The notes below the pieces were generated by a model, which did no database searches, had not been told where the DNA came from, and saw nothing but the letters and a program-made list of their open reading frames with translations. The position numbers and the translations under genes were made by a program. Below are positions 33,792-42,792 of a stretch of DNA of 64,000 bases, piece after piece; position 1 is the stretch's first letter, and each line of letters begins with the position of its first letter. The DNA comes from RHLJ01 sp048058975 (GTDB lineage Bacteria > Bacteroidota > Rhodothermia > Balneolales > Balneolaceae): the NCBI GenBank assembly GCA_048058975.1, contig JBLLNP010000013.1, positions 38,314 through 102,313 on the forward strand, read 5' to 3'.

Positions 33792-33939
33792 AAAGAATAT
33801 AAAATCGCATACCTTGAAGAAATTGCTTGGAAGAACGGATGGATAGAATATCTAAAAATAAATTTTTTACTAAAGCAGAAGAACTAAAAAAGGATACGGA
33901 GAATACTTAAGGAAATTAGTAAGTCAATCATATCAATAA
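33792..33939 (+). pseudogene. rmlA: Remnant of the 3' end of rmlA (glucose-1-phosphate thymidylyltransferase)
   Basis: About 50 codons scattered over three frames match the C-terminus of RmlA. 'KEYKIAYLEEIAWKNGWI' (33792-33845) is followed, two frames on, by 'SKNKFFTKAEELKK', and one frame on by 'KGYGEYLRKLVSQ' ending with TAA at 33937-33939. At least two indels separate the pieces, and no start or catalytic part is present. In intact RmlA the same three segments follow one another (C-x-E-E-I-A-W-x-x-G-W-I, A-E-x-L-x-K, G-Y-G-x-Y-L). This points to a deleted dTDP-rhamnose gene set at the border of the polysaccharide locus. The stretch 33634-33984 holds no other gene. Confidence 0.8.
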
Positions 33940-33984
33940 TTGTATAATTTCAACTCAAAACTCACCACTCAAAATTAAGCATTA

Positions 33985-36321
33985 CTAAGTTTCTTCCTGA
34001 TAATACTCGCTATAAGTTCGTTTATAGTAAGAGTAATTCGTGTAGTAATCCGTACTTCTTTTTGGATCGAAAGCATTAAGTACAATTCCTAATACATCCG
34101 CATTCAGATGCTGAAGACCTTCCAAAGTAAAAGACAACTCTCTTTTAGTAGTTACATTAAATCTGGAAACAACCACGATACCATCAACCAATCTTAGTAG
34201 AGAAGCAGAATCCGAAATAATTCCATAAGGCGCAGTATCTAAAATAATGTGATCATATCGTTCAGAAAGTTTATCGATCAATTGCTTCAATCGTTTACTA
34301 TCCAACACAGTAGCCGGCTCAGGAGTCTTTTTACCAACAGTGATTAGGTCAACATTAGGAGCGATTGTTGCATTGGTAATATCACTGATTCGAATGGTTT
34401 CAAACAAAGAATCAGTTAGTCCTGGTTCTCTGTTCTCACCAAAAATCTTGTGTTGAGTTGGGCGACGTAAATCTAAGTCAATAATTAATACACTTTTCTC
34501 TGCCTCAGAAAAAGTAACAGCAAGGTTAGCAGCTACTGTACTTTTTCCTTCTCCTTTGGTAGCGCTGGTAACCATTACCACTTTGTACTCTTTATCAGGG
34601 TTCGCATAAACCACATTAATTCGAAGCCTTCTATACGCTTCGGAAATGGGAGATATGTGATCCAGAAAAGTTATTAATTGGTTCGATACAGACTTATCAT
34701 CAATAAACTGTCTTCCGTTAGGATCTAAACCATCTAAAATCGAAAAATCAGGTATAGTACCAAGTAAAGGAAGTTTGTAATTTTTTAAAGTATCTGATGA
34801 AGTAATCTTATCATCTATTAAATCCCGTATAATTACAAATCCAACTCCTAATACGCCACCTAAAAATAACCCAATAAGAGTAATAATCTTTTTCCGGGGT
34901 TTTACGGGCTTTTTTGGAGTCATAGCGTAATCCAGAGGTCTACCTAAACCAAATTGGGTCTTTTCCCATAAACTCATTTCAGCAAATTGACTGGAAACCA
35001 ATAAGAAAAGCTCTTCATTAATAGCTACATCACGTTTTAGTTTTGCTAGCTCTATAATATTATCAGGAAGTCGTTCGAATTGTGAATTGAGATTCTGATA
35101 ATAAATTTCGAATACTTCTTCCTGAGTCTCTAATTGGGCTTGTTCCACAGTCAATTCAATCAATTTATCGGAGATTTCAGATAAACGTTGGGTAATGGAT
35201 CCTTCCCCACCTTGATTAGCAAAACTCAAATTTAAAAGAGAACTTGACTCGATTAAATCTGAAGTAAGGCTAGATATTTGTCTTCTGAATTGATCAATCT
35301 CGTTATCTATACGTTGGATTTCCGGGTGGTCTTCCGTAATACCGGGGTTTCTTGCAAGTGTTTGCAGTCTTTGGGTTTCCAATTCGGAAATCTGATACTG
35401 AAATCGTTGTAATACCGGCCCTACAGCTTCAGAATATTGATTAGCCAGTCCGGGTTTGATTTCATTTAATTGGTCTTCGTATTGAGAAATAGCTGAATTA
35501 ACAGCTACCATTTTGACTTCGACCGATTTTTTCTCAGATTCCAATTCTGCAATTTGACGAATTATTTGTTCTGCTTGCGGCTCGATAGAAATGAGATTAG
35601 TTTTATTCATAAAGATTCTTAAAGAATCTTCTGTAAGCTCAAGCTCTTTTTCAATCCTGTCTCGTTCTCCTCGTAAAAAAGAAAGTGCAGACATAGCCAT
35701 TGTTCTATTTTGCTCCGTGGACAAAGTAGAATAAGTGTCCATGGTCATATTCACGATGGTCTCGGTCTCGGTTGGGAGTGGGCTTTCAAAAGTAATCCGA
35801 ACGAGATCAGCATCAGGATCTACTTGTGAGAAACGAATTAATTCACGGTACCTCATAGCAACAGTATCTATTCCAACAGTTGTTGAGTCGTCTGGATAAG
35901 ACCTCCATAAAACAGGGAATTTTCTTCCATATTCATCATACTCTAATTTCTCAATTCTGCTTGCTAGCTCGTAGCTTAGTTTGATAGATCGTAATATTTG
36001 TAGTTCGTTAGCAATAGTACTTCCAACCCCTATTCCATAGGTTGAAGTCAATAAACTCCCAAGATCTGATCCTGCATAAGAATATCGGTTTTGTGTTTCG
36101 CTGATGATGATTGTGCCACTGCTTTCAAATATTGGGGTCATTTGCAACGAAATTACAGCCGCAGTTATACCAAAGATAAAAGTAAAGCCAACTATTTTCC
36201 ACTTATGAAGAAGTAGTAAATTAAAAAGCTTTAAAAGATCAATCTCTTGTTCTCGATCCCCATTAATATGAGGAATGTCCTGTTGTGAGTAGTTGGTGCC
36301 GTTGGAACCATTCAGGTGCAT
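33985..36321 (-). CDS. wzc: Polysaccharide co-polymerase with tyrosine autokinase domain (Wzc-like)
   Basis: 778 residues. A Wzz-type N-terminal domain has a membrane segment near residues 38-58 ('KIVGFTFIFGITAAVISL') and a second near 480-500. Between them lies a long coiled-coil/GNVR region. The C-terminal kinase (about 540-765) has Walker A 'SATKGEGKSTVAANLAVTFS', Walker A' 'VLIIDLDLRRPTQHK' and Walker B 'HIILDTAPYGII'. The last 25 residues hold eight tyrosines ('DYYTNYSYYKRTYSEYY'), the usual autophosphorylation cluster. It regulates chain length and export of exo- or capsular polysaccharide in the inner membrane. It is transcribed away from the biosynthesis genes. Confidence 0.95.
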   Translation of the reverse strand: MHLNGSNGTNYSQQDIPHINGDREQEIDLLKLFNLLLLHKWKIVGFTFIFGITAAVISLQMTPIFESSGTIIISETQNRYSYAGSDLGSLLTSTYGIGVGSTIANELQILRSIKLSYELASRIEKLEYDEYGRKFPVLWRSYPDDSTTVGIDTVAMRYRELIRFSQVDPDADLVRITFESPLPTETETIVNMTMDTYSTLSTEQNRTMAMSALSFLRGERDRIEKELELTEDSLRIFMNKTNLISIEPQAEQIIRQIAELESEKKSVEVKMVAVNSAISQYEDQLNEIKPGLANQYSEAVGPVLQRFQYQISELETQRLQTLARNPGITEDHPEIQRIDNEIDQFRRQISSLTSDLIESSSLLNLSFANQGGEGSITQRLSEISDKLIELTVEQAQLETQEEVFEIYYQNLNSQFERLPDNIIELAKLKRDVAINEELFLLVSSQFAEMSLWEKTQFGLGRPLDYAMTPKKPVKPRKKIITLIGLFLGGVLGVGFVIIRDLIDDKITSSDTLKNYKLPLLGTIPDFSILDGLDPNGRQFIDDKSVSNQLITFLDHISPISEAYRRLRINVVYANPDKEYKVVMVTSATKGEGKSTVAANLAVTFSEAEKSVLIIDLDLRRPTQHKIFGENREPGLTDSLFETIRISDITNATIAPNVDLITVGKKTPEPATVLDSKRLKQLIDKLSERYDHIILDTAPYGIISDSASLLRLVDGIVVVSRFNVTTKRELSFTLEGLQHLNADVLGIVLNAFDPKRSTDYYTNYSYYKRTYSEYYQEET

Positions 36322-36433
36322 AAGGAAATTCGTTAAATCATGATTCTACAATAAAGAAATATAGCAAAGAAATGATTAAGTTTGGGTAAAATTGTTGCAA
36401 CTTTAAACTTCCAATACAATCCGAGATTTATTA

Positions 36434-37135
36434 ATGCCAAGAATTGCCCTGATTTCTGATCCTCATGCTAATCTTACTGCTTTAAAAGCAGTAATAAAAG
36501 CATTAGAAGGAGAAAGTCCTGATTTATGGCTTTGTATGGGAGACTTAGTGGGATATGGACCGGATCCGAGTGGATGTATAGATCTGGTAAGAGAAAAAAA
36601 AATGCTTTGTGTTAAAGGCAATCATGATGCAGGGGTAACCGGAGAACTCTCAATAAAGCATTTCAGAGATCCTAATCGTACACTAATCGAAAAAACAAAA
36701 GAATTAATCTCTGAGGATCAAATGTCATGGTTACGCTCTTTACCCTTGACTATGGAACTGGATAACTGGGTAGCAGCTCATGCAAGTCCAATAGATCCAA
36801 GTAAATGGAAATACGTTGAAAGTGCATTTACAGCAAGAGATATATTAAATAAGATTAAAAAACCTCTTTGTTTTATAGGTCATACACATAAGCCCGCATT
36901 AGTTTCTGACAGCTTTAGGGTAAATACATTTAAATCAGGTAATAAATATTTGATAAATCCTGGTAGCGTGGGGCAATCCAGAGATGGAGATTACAGGGCT
37001 TCCTGTGCGTTGGTAGATACAGAAGAATGGACATATAAAAATTTCAGAGTGGAATTTGACTTGGAACCGGTACTCACAAAGCTTATGAAACTTGGCTTTA
37101 CAAGGAGGGAAGCCGGATATCTGATGAAAATTTGA
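36434..37135 (+). CDS. Metallophosphoesterase (YfcE/MJ0936-type)
   Basis: 233 residues. Metal-site motifs of the calcineurin-like family are complete: 'ALISDPHANLTAL' (D-x-H), 'CMGDLVGYGPDP' (G-D), 'VKGNHDAG' (G-N-H-D) and 'FIGHTHKPA' (G-H-x-H), then 'LINPGSVGQSRDGD'. Such enzymes hydrolyse phosphodiesters or small nucleotides; the substrate is unknown. It stands between the divergent wzc and the SLBB-like gene. Confidence 0.9.
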   Translation: MPRIALISDPHANLTALKAVIKALEGESPDLWLCMGDLVGYGPDPSGCIDLVREKKMLCVKGNHDAGVTGELSIKHFRDPNRTLIEKTKELISEDQMSWLRSLPLTMELDNWVAAHASPIDPSKWKYVESAFTARDILNKIKKPLCFIGHTHKPALVSDSFRVNTFKSGNKYLINPGSVGQSRDGDYRASCALVDTEEWTYKNFRVEFDLEPVLTKLMKLGFTRREAGYLMKI

Positions 37136-37274
37136 TTGATCCATCAACTAATGAAATGTCAGTTAAGGATTTTAGGATAATGCTAGCAACTATATTCTGT
37201 AACACTCAAAAAAAGACTTCAAAGAAATAGATTAATTGGTATCTTTCAGGCTTATTAAATTTATCTTTTATTAT

Positions 37275-37811
37275 ATGTTCCGAATTTTTCTTTTGTTAGG
37301 GTTATTTATCTTTCTCCAGGTATTGTCACCGGAACTAAGGGCTCAAAATCAACAGTTAATGACCTCTCAACAATTTAGGCAAGCAGAACGCGTGATTCGA
37401 ATTGCTGAGCCAGGGCAGCTAGCAGATTCCATAAATGTATGGGGGGATGTGGGGAGTGCCGGTAGATACTTGGTTCCGAAAGGCACCACCTTACCCAAAC
37501 TGATTTCATACAGTTTTGGTCCAAAAACCTTAAGAGATGGACAAACAGAACTGGATTGGTCTAAAATGAGGGTTGAGATCAATATACAAGAGTATGATAC
37601 AGAGCGTGGAGTTCAGAGTATTGAAAAGTTTAGGTATCGTTTTGAAGAACCTTTTCCTGATGGGATGTCTGATTTTACATTAAAAAATAACCAGACAGTA
37701 ACGGTTCGTGTAAAAAGAAAAGCTTCCTTCAGAGATTATGTGCAAGTTATTGCTCCTGTGATTTCAGCTATAGCTACAACTGTATTAATCTTTGATAGAA
37801 CAAGAAACTAG
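37275..37811 (+). CDS. SLBB-like secreted protein, probable polysaccharide export accessory
   Basis: 178 residues from the ATG at 37275, which begins a clean signal peptide ending 'ELRAQ'; the frame is open to 37236. The section 'SINVWGDVGSAGRYLVPKGT' then 'TLPKLISYSFGP' reads like an SLBB (beta-grasp) domain as found in Wza-type outer-membrane exporters. The usual Poly_export domain is absent. The C-terminus has a short hydrophobic helix ('YVQVIAPVISAIATTVLIF'). It may be a periplasmic partner of Wzc; this is inferred from position in the locus. Confidence 0.65.
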   Translation: MFRIFLLLGLFIFLQVLSPELRAQNQQLMTSQQFRQAERVIRIAEPGQLADSINVWGDVGSAGRYLVPKGTTLPKLISYSFGPKTLRDGQTELDWSKMRVEINIQEYDTERGVQSIEKFRYRFEEPFPDGMSDFTLKNNQTVTVRVKRKASFRDYVQVIAPVISAIATTVLIFDRTRN

Positions 37812-37875
37812 AGGTAATTATTTGTGCTTTTTATAAAAATATTTTGCGAGTAAAAAAATTAAAGGCTCTGAGAAG

Positions 37876-38742
37876 GTGGAAAAAATCTCTGTAGTAATAC
37901 CTACCTATAACCGTCATTATTTGATGGATAGTAATATCAAAATGTATTCAAAAATGAGTTGCGTTGATGAAATTATTGTCATTGATGATTCTGAAAAGGA
38001 GTATCCATTCAATAATGATTCTAAAAATGTAAACATAATTTATCAAAGAAACGAAACAAAGAAAGGGGCGGCTTATAATCGTTTCTTGGGTTTGAAAAAG
38101 GCAAAAAATAGATATGTATTACTATCAGAAGATGATATTATTATTGACGAGGCTTATTTAGGCAGCTCACTAGAATTAATTAAAAAAAATGATTGCTCTG
38201 CATCAAGTGGTCAAATTATTTACTTAAAAAAGAATGAAGATATAAAAACTGCAAAGAGTAGATATTTTAACCAGCGTTCAATAAACTCGATATTTAACCG
38301 AATTACATTGGGTGTAAAGCCGAACAAAAAATTTAAAGAGAAAACCATAGTTCCATATTCTCATGCAGTAACATTAGTAGATACACTAAATTTTAAGAAT
38401 ACATATGATTTTGAATTGCATGCTGAGTTAATGAAATATAATGGATTCAGAGAAGAGTCAGTTTTACAATATGCAAACACGATTACTGGCAACAAGGTGC
38501 TAATCAGTCCAGAGTTCTTAGTCTATCATCTCCATAAAAGTAAAGTAAAAAAAGGGGGGCAAAGAGTTTCAATTTTAGGGCAAATCAAAGGGAAAGTAAT
38601 TAATACCTACATATTTATTAAATACTTCCATAATAGAGATAATAAACTTGGTATTATTTCTCCTAAAACACATATGATTTTCTACATTTTATTTTTGATG
38701 GGTGAATATATTATTAAAACGATTAAAAGAGTTTTTAAATGA
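37876..38742 (+). CDS. Glycosyltransferase family 2 protein
   Basis: 288 residues from a GTG start. The GT-A fold begins with 'ISVVIPTYNRHYLMDSN', then 'IIVIDDSE' and 'YVLLSEDDIIID' (the D-D of the nucleotide-sugar/metal site). A basic C-terminal part ends with a hydrophobic segment ('MIFYILFLMGEYIIKTI'). It adds a sugar to the lipid-linked repeat unit at the inner face of the membrane; donor and acceptor are unknown. It is the first gene of the AT-rich block; its stop overlaps the next start by four bases. Confidence 0.9.
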   Translation: MEKISVVIPTYNRHYLMDSNIKMYSKMSCVDEIIVIDDSEKEYPFNNDSKNVNIIYQRNETKKGAAYNRFLGLKKAKNRYVLLSEDDIIIDEAYLGSSLELIKKNDCSASSGQIIYLKKNEDIKTAKSRYFNQRSINSIFNRITLGVKPNKKFKEKTIVPYSHAVTLVDTLNFKNTYDFELHAELMKYNGFREESVLQYANTITGNKVLISPEFLVYHLHKSKVKKGGQRVSILGQIKGKVINTYIFIKYFHNRDNKLGIISPKTHMIFYILFLMGEYIIKTIKRVFK

Positions 38743-39698
38743 GGATAGCTTTAGTAACACCATTTAAGGATTACGCAGGAGGAGTTGAATCTGTAAATAA
38801 AGTTATTGAGAAAATATTTTTAAATTCTGGATTTGAGGTAAGCTACATAACCTTAAATAATTCAACGCCTCGAAAAATCGTCGATTTCTTTGGGCCATTT
38901 CTTTTATTCTTAAAAGTTCTTTTTTCGAGATCAGATCTTTATATAGCCAATGGAGAATATGGAATAGCTTGTTTAACTAAGAAAAGCATCGTAATTCATC
39001 ACGGTTCTTACTACGGTTATCTAAAAAATACAAGGCAATATAAACCAATGCTAAAAAGGCTGAAATTGATTTATAAAGCCTTTTTGCAAAAAACAGGATC
39101 TTACAATTCATTTAATATTTCTGTATCAGAATATGTTCGGGAAGTATTGTCAGAGGCAGGCTTAAAAATAGATATGGTGGTACCTAACACAATTGAACAA
39201 AAACATATTAATTCCCATAATACTTCAAGAAATAACAGGATATTGTTTATTGGTAATTATGATTACTACGGTAAAGGAATAGATATAATTGAAAAGATTT
39301 CAAGCACTTTTCCATTCGATGCTGTATCTGGTAAAAAAATCAAAAATACAGTGAACTTAGAACAGATGGATAGAGAAAAGCTACTAGATATGTATGGAAG
39401 ATATAGCTTATTTTTTTTGCCAAGTAGATTTGAAGGGATGTCTATGTCTGTGATCGAGAGCCTATCAGCTGGTACGCCAATTTTAATTAGTGAGGTTGGT
39501 GATTACAAAAGAATTAAAAAAATTTGTCCTGAATTTGTTTGTCAAATTAATGATTTAAATGAAGTTCAAGAAAAAATAGAAAACATTTTGAATAATCAGA
39601 AAAAGTACATTAAAACTGCTTTAAATATTTATACTCAATTGTATAGTTATTCTGAATCTGAAAAATTATGGAAAAAAGCTATTGAAAACGTTATCTAA
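38739..39698 (+). CDS. Glycosyltransferase family 4 protein
   Basis: 319 residues. A GT-B fold is indicated by 'MRIALVTPFKDYAGGVESVN' at the start and the donor-site motif 'LFFLPSRFEGMSMSVIESLS' with 'AGTPILISEVG' (E-x7-E type) near residues 225-260. It probably transfers a sugar from a nucleotide donor to the growing repeat unit. It overlaps both neighbours (4 bases upstream, 17 downstream), as expected for a tight operon. Confidence 0.88.
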   Translation: MRIALVTPFKDYAGGVESVNKVIEKIFLNSGFEVSYITLNNSTPRKIVDFFGPFLLFLKVLFSRSDLYIANGEYGIACLTKKSIVIHHGSYYGYLKNTRQYKPMLKRLKLIYKAFLQKTGSYNSFNISVSEYVREVLSEAGLKIDMVVPNTIEQKHINSHNTSRNNRILFIGNYDYYGKGIDIIEKISSTFPFDAVSGKKIKNTVNLEQMDREKLLDMYGRYSLFFLPSRFEGMSMSVIESLSAGTPILISEVGDYKRIKKICPEFVCQINDLNEVQEKIENILNNQKKYIKTALNIYTQLYSYSESEKLWKKAIENVI

Positions 39699-40377
39699 AA
39701 GTATTGGAATTGAATTTGCTAATGAAACCAATTTTTTTAGTTCAGATTCATCGAATGGTTTTGGTTATGAATATGAAGTTTTTAAAAAGAATGGTGTAGT
39801 TGTTTATCAATTATCAAATAAAGCTCAAATAACAGATAATTTAAACGAAACGGCAAGAAAAGTATCAGCTAATTTTCCGAAGGGTACAAGACTATTGGAT
39901 TTTGTAACAAGATATGTGTTTCCTAAAGAATTAATTTCTAATGTAAAGATTGAAAATAAGGTTATTAGTCATAATGACACAAATAAGTATTATCAATTTC
40001 CTATTCAAAAAATTGAGTTAATTTCAAGAGAGAAAATCTTTCGATTTAAACCAAATATAAAAATCAATACCAACGATTTTAGAAAAGTAATCTATGCAAG
40101 AGACGCTAAAAATGAATGGGTAATACATGTAAGACTGTTGCCAAAAAAAGGAGAATATGTGACTAAGGTATGTAATTCGTGGTATAATACTCAACCTATT
40201 CCTTCTACTCTTCAAAGCTTATTTAATTATTCAGGGTTAAGTGAATTAACTTTGTATAGAAATGAACTTAATCCTTACAATAAATTAATTAGAAATACGC
40301 TCAATTTGAATACTTACAAAATTATTGAAATTAGTAAAGATATTAATATTGAAATTGAAGTAAATATTGAGTGGTAA
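39682..40377 (+). CDS. Protein of unknown function in the polysaccharide locus
   Basis: 231 residues, beginning with a TTG inside the previous gene. I do not recognise it. It is soluble by appearance, with no signal peptide or membrane segment, rich in Asn, Lys and Ile, and shows an alternating pattern suggesting beta strands ('NEWVIHVRLLPKKGEYVTKV'). It is conserved in position between a glycosyltransferase and the flippase and overlaps both. It may be a modifying enzyme (for example acyl, pyruvyl or phosphate transfer), but no motif proves this. Confidence 0.6.
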   Translation: MKTLSKSIGIEFANETNFFSSDSSNGFGYEYEVFKKNGVVVYQLSNKAQITDNLNETARKVSANFPKGTRLLDFVTRYVFPKELISNVKIENKVISHNDTNKYYQFPIQKIELISREKIFRFKPNIKINTNDFRKVIYARDAKNEWVIHVRLLPKKGEYVTKVCNSWYNTQPIPSTLQSLFNYSGLSELTLYRNELNPYNKLIRNTLNLNTYKIIEISKDINIEIEVNIEW

Positions 40378-41638
40378 TTTCAAAAATATTATTTACGAGA
40401 GATTAATAGTATTAATTACAAATATTTTATACGCTTTATTAATTTTAAAAACATTAAATGAGGAGGCTATTTCAATTTATGGATATGCAGCAGCAGTAGT
40501 GTCTGTTATATCTTTTTTAAATGTACCTTTCGAGAATATTTTTTTCATCAGAGAATATGATAATACTCATTTTAGCAATTTAATAAACCTTACTCTGATT
40601 AAATACTTAATGATTTTTTCCGTTGGCATCCTTACATATATGTTAGTTGGGGAAGAAATTATTCTCTTGTTTGGTATATTAATTTATACTCTAAGGTTGG
40701 CAGGTGAAGGATTATCAAATCTGTTTATAATATTATTTAGTAAACAAAATAAACATAATATAGTTAAGTCAATTCGTGTTAAGGCTAGCATTCTGAAAGT
40801 TCTATTGCTAATTTTTTTGCTAAGATCACCAGAACTTTTGACTTTACTTTACATAGAGATGTTCTTTTATCTGAGTTTAAATTTTGCATTAGTTTGGACA
40901 TTTAATAATCAATTCTATTTTAAATATCAGCTTTTATTTAATTTTAAACCACTGATAAATGAGCTGAAAAATTATTCGGTTTGGACTCACCTTAATGGAG
41001 TTATTAGTAATTATATATACAAATCGGATCCTATATTTCTAAAGAATGTATCTGGTTTATCAAATATTTCCAGTTATGTAATTCCACTATCTCTTGCAAA
41101 TTATGCAAACCTTCTTCCAATGTATAGTTCTTATAATTTTACTTTATTATTGGGCAAATTTAAAGGACATACTACTACAAATTACTACATTAATACATCT
41201 TTGGGCTTAAATTATATTTTATTTGCTTTCACATTAGTTGCATATATAGTTTTTTCTCCAATAGTTTTAAAGTTTCTAATTCAAACAGAGTTATTTGACC
41301 CCTACATATATCTTTTTCTAATAACTTTAGGAGTTCTAATTATTAGGGCTGGAGGGGGTGCTTATTATTCTATTATAAATTCAAGGAATTTAGTCAAAGA
41401 CTACACTAAAATGGTTATATTACCAATGTTAATAATAAGTACCATTTTGTATGGTATTTCGGCTTATTTATATCAGTTTTATGGTGTCGCTTCAGCAAAC
41501 GTAATTAATTCATTAATCTGGGTTTATTTAACATATACTTTTATAAAAAATAAGCATCCATATAATAACTATAAGTTGATTTTTAAACTTATACTTGCAA
41601 AAAGATATATCGTCAATGAATTTATTAATAGAAGCTGA
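40367..41638 (+). CDS. wzx: Oligosaccharide flippase (Wzx-like)
   Basis: 423 residues with about 12 hydrophobic segments, no large soluble domain, and a start (TTG) overlapping the previous gene by 11 bases. Features such as 'YGYAAAVVSVISFLNVPFEN' in the N-terminal helices and 'AYYSIINSRNLVKDYTKMVI' in the C-terminal half fit the MOP/polysaccharide-export superfamily. It should flip the undecaprenyl-linked repeat to the periplasm. Identification rests on topology and gene context more than on sharp motifs. Confidence 0.8.
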   Translation: MSGNFKNIIYERLIVLITNILYALLILKTLNEEAISIYGYAAAVVSVISFLNVPFENIFFIREYDNTHFSNLINLTLIKYLMIFSVGILTYMLVGEEIILLFGILIYTLRLAGEGLSNLFIILFSKQNKHNIVKSIRVKASILKVLLLIFLLRSPELLTLLYIEMFFYLSLNFALVWTFNNQFYFKYQLLFNFKPLINELKNYSVWTHLNGVISNYIYKSDPIFLKNVSGLSNISSYVIPLSLANYANLLPMYSSYNFTLLLGKFKGHTTTNYYINTSLGLNYILFAFTLVAYIVFSPIVLKFLIQTELFDPYIYLFLITLGVLIIRAGGGAYYSIINSRNLVKDYTKMVILPMLIISTILYGISAYLYQFYGVASANVINSLIWVYLTYTFIKNKHPYNNYKLIFKLILAKRYIVNEFINRS

Positions 41639-42389
41639 GAAAATAAGAAGCCTGATTCAATCATCGAAAAACGACGGCTTTTATGGGTTACAATTTTTTC
41701 TATTAGGTGAAAAATATTTAGGGAGAGATACAAATATTCCTTTATCAAATAGTATTGAAGCTAATAATACATCGCATAAAGAATTTTTAAATTATACGTT
41801 AATTAAAGATAATTTAGATTTTAAAACTGGAAATGAAGTACTTGAAGAAAGTAATAATATAACGCTCAACTGGTCTTTATTACGATCTTTTAAAAACAAT
41901 GGCAGACTAAATAATTTTGTAGAGAAAAAGATTAATTCACCTTTTTTGGATGATCAGAAAGATGAGTATTCTTTACAGTATGCTTATTTTTCGTTGTTTG
42001 TTATGTGTGAGATACACAAATATTTCAAAACAATATCATTCGATATACTTCAAAAACACTTCTTGGCTTTGGAATCAATTGTAAAAGATGTCGATTACGA
42101 TTTATTTATTGGAAGAGGTCAATATCAATTATTTGGATATGCTTCTTTAATCTACTGTGCTAAATATATTATGAATGATAGAATTTTGATTGATAAAATC
42201 ATCAAGAAAATAGCTCATACAAAATATAACCTAGTAGTAAGTTCCCCATTCGTGAATAATTACACTCCAGAGCAAAACCAACTACCTTTTGCAGGATGGT
42301 ATGCCTATAATCGCTATTTTGATTATTTGTGTTTCTATTATTTTATAATTTCATATTTAATTAAAGATGATAAAAAAAAAACGATTTAA
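41616..42389 (+). CDS. Unknown alpha-helical protein, possibly N-terminal half of a lyase-like enzyme
   Basis: 257 residues from the ATG at 41616; the frame is open to a TTG at 41595. It is rich in aromatic and helical segments with 'FIGRGQYQLFGYASLIYCAK' and 'QNQLPFAGWYAYNRYFDYLC' near the C-terminus. The pattern of helices and G-R-G-Q recalls alpha/alpha-toroid proteins such as polysaccharide lyases, but this is only a resemblance. The frame ends in an A10 run (42371-42380). If that run had nine A, translation would go on into the next gene (42367-42792) and give one protein of about 395 residues. Confidence 0.6.
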   Translation: MNLLIEAEKIRSLIQSSKNDGFYGLQFFLLGEKYLGRDTNIPLSNSIEANNTSHKEFLNYTLIKDNLDFKTGNEVLEESNNITLNWSLLRSFKNNGRLNNFVEKKINSPFLDDQKDEYSLQYAYFSLFVMCEIHKYFKTISFDILQKHFLALESIVKDVDYDLFIGRGQYQLFGYASLIYCAKYIMNDRILIDKIIKKIAHTKYNLVVSSPFVNNYTPEQNQLPFAGWYAYNRYFDYLCFYYFIISYLIKDDKKKTI

Positions 42390-42792
42390 AAATTTACTGC
42401 GCATAGAAGCACGTAATTATATAGCTTACCTTACGAAGAGATTTAATTCTATTAGTAGCAGGGCTGATATACCTTATATTTATTCAAAAGCTAATAATGA
42501 ATGGATTTTACCACCAATTGGTGGGGATCAATACGAAAAAAATATCTACAGGTCTTTTAGTAATGGTATTACATTGAATAAAATAAACAGGAAGCTTATT
42601 ACCTTAGAATTTGGTTCGAAATTTATTCACTTATATACATTCGGGTTTACTATAATTTTGTTTAGTACAGATACTATAAAAGTATTTAGTTTTCCAAAAT
42701 TTAATATTTATAGAGTCTCTAAAGAAAAGACTAATTCAGTTTCAGTTTTTGGTTTTTATAAATTGACTAAGCACTTCTATGTCAAATTTTGA
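42367..42792 (+). CDS. Unknown protein, possibly C-terminal half of the preceding gene
   Basis: 141 residues. It starts at an ATG immediately before the A10 run and overlaps the previous frame by 23 bases. It has a basic N-terminus, then a beta-rich part ('YSKANNEWILPPIGGDQYEK', 'LITLEFGSKFIHLYTFGFTI'). A beta-sandwich that follows an alpha/alpha-toroid would be the typical build of heparinase-like lyases, which supports, but does not prove, a single split gene. There is no signal peptide. Confidence 0.55.
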   Translation: MIKKKRFKNLLRIEARNYIAYLTKRFNSISSRADIPYIYSKANNEWILPPIGGDQYEKNIYRSFSNGITLNKINRKLITLEFGSKFIHLYTFGFTIILFSTDTIKVFSFPKFNIYRVSKEKTNSVSVFGFYKLTKHFYVKF

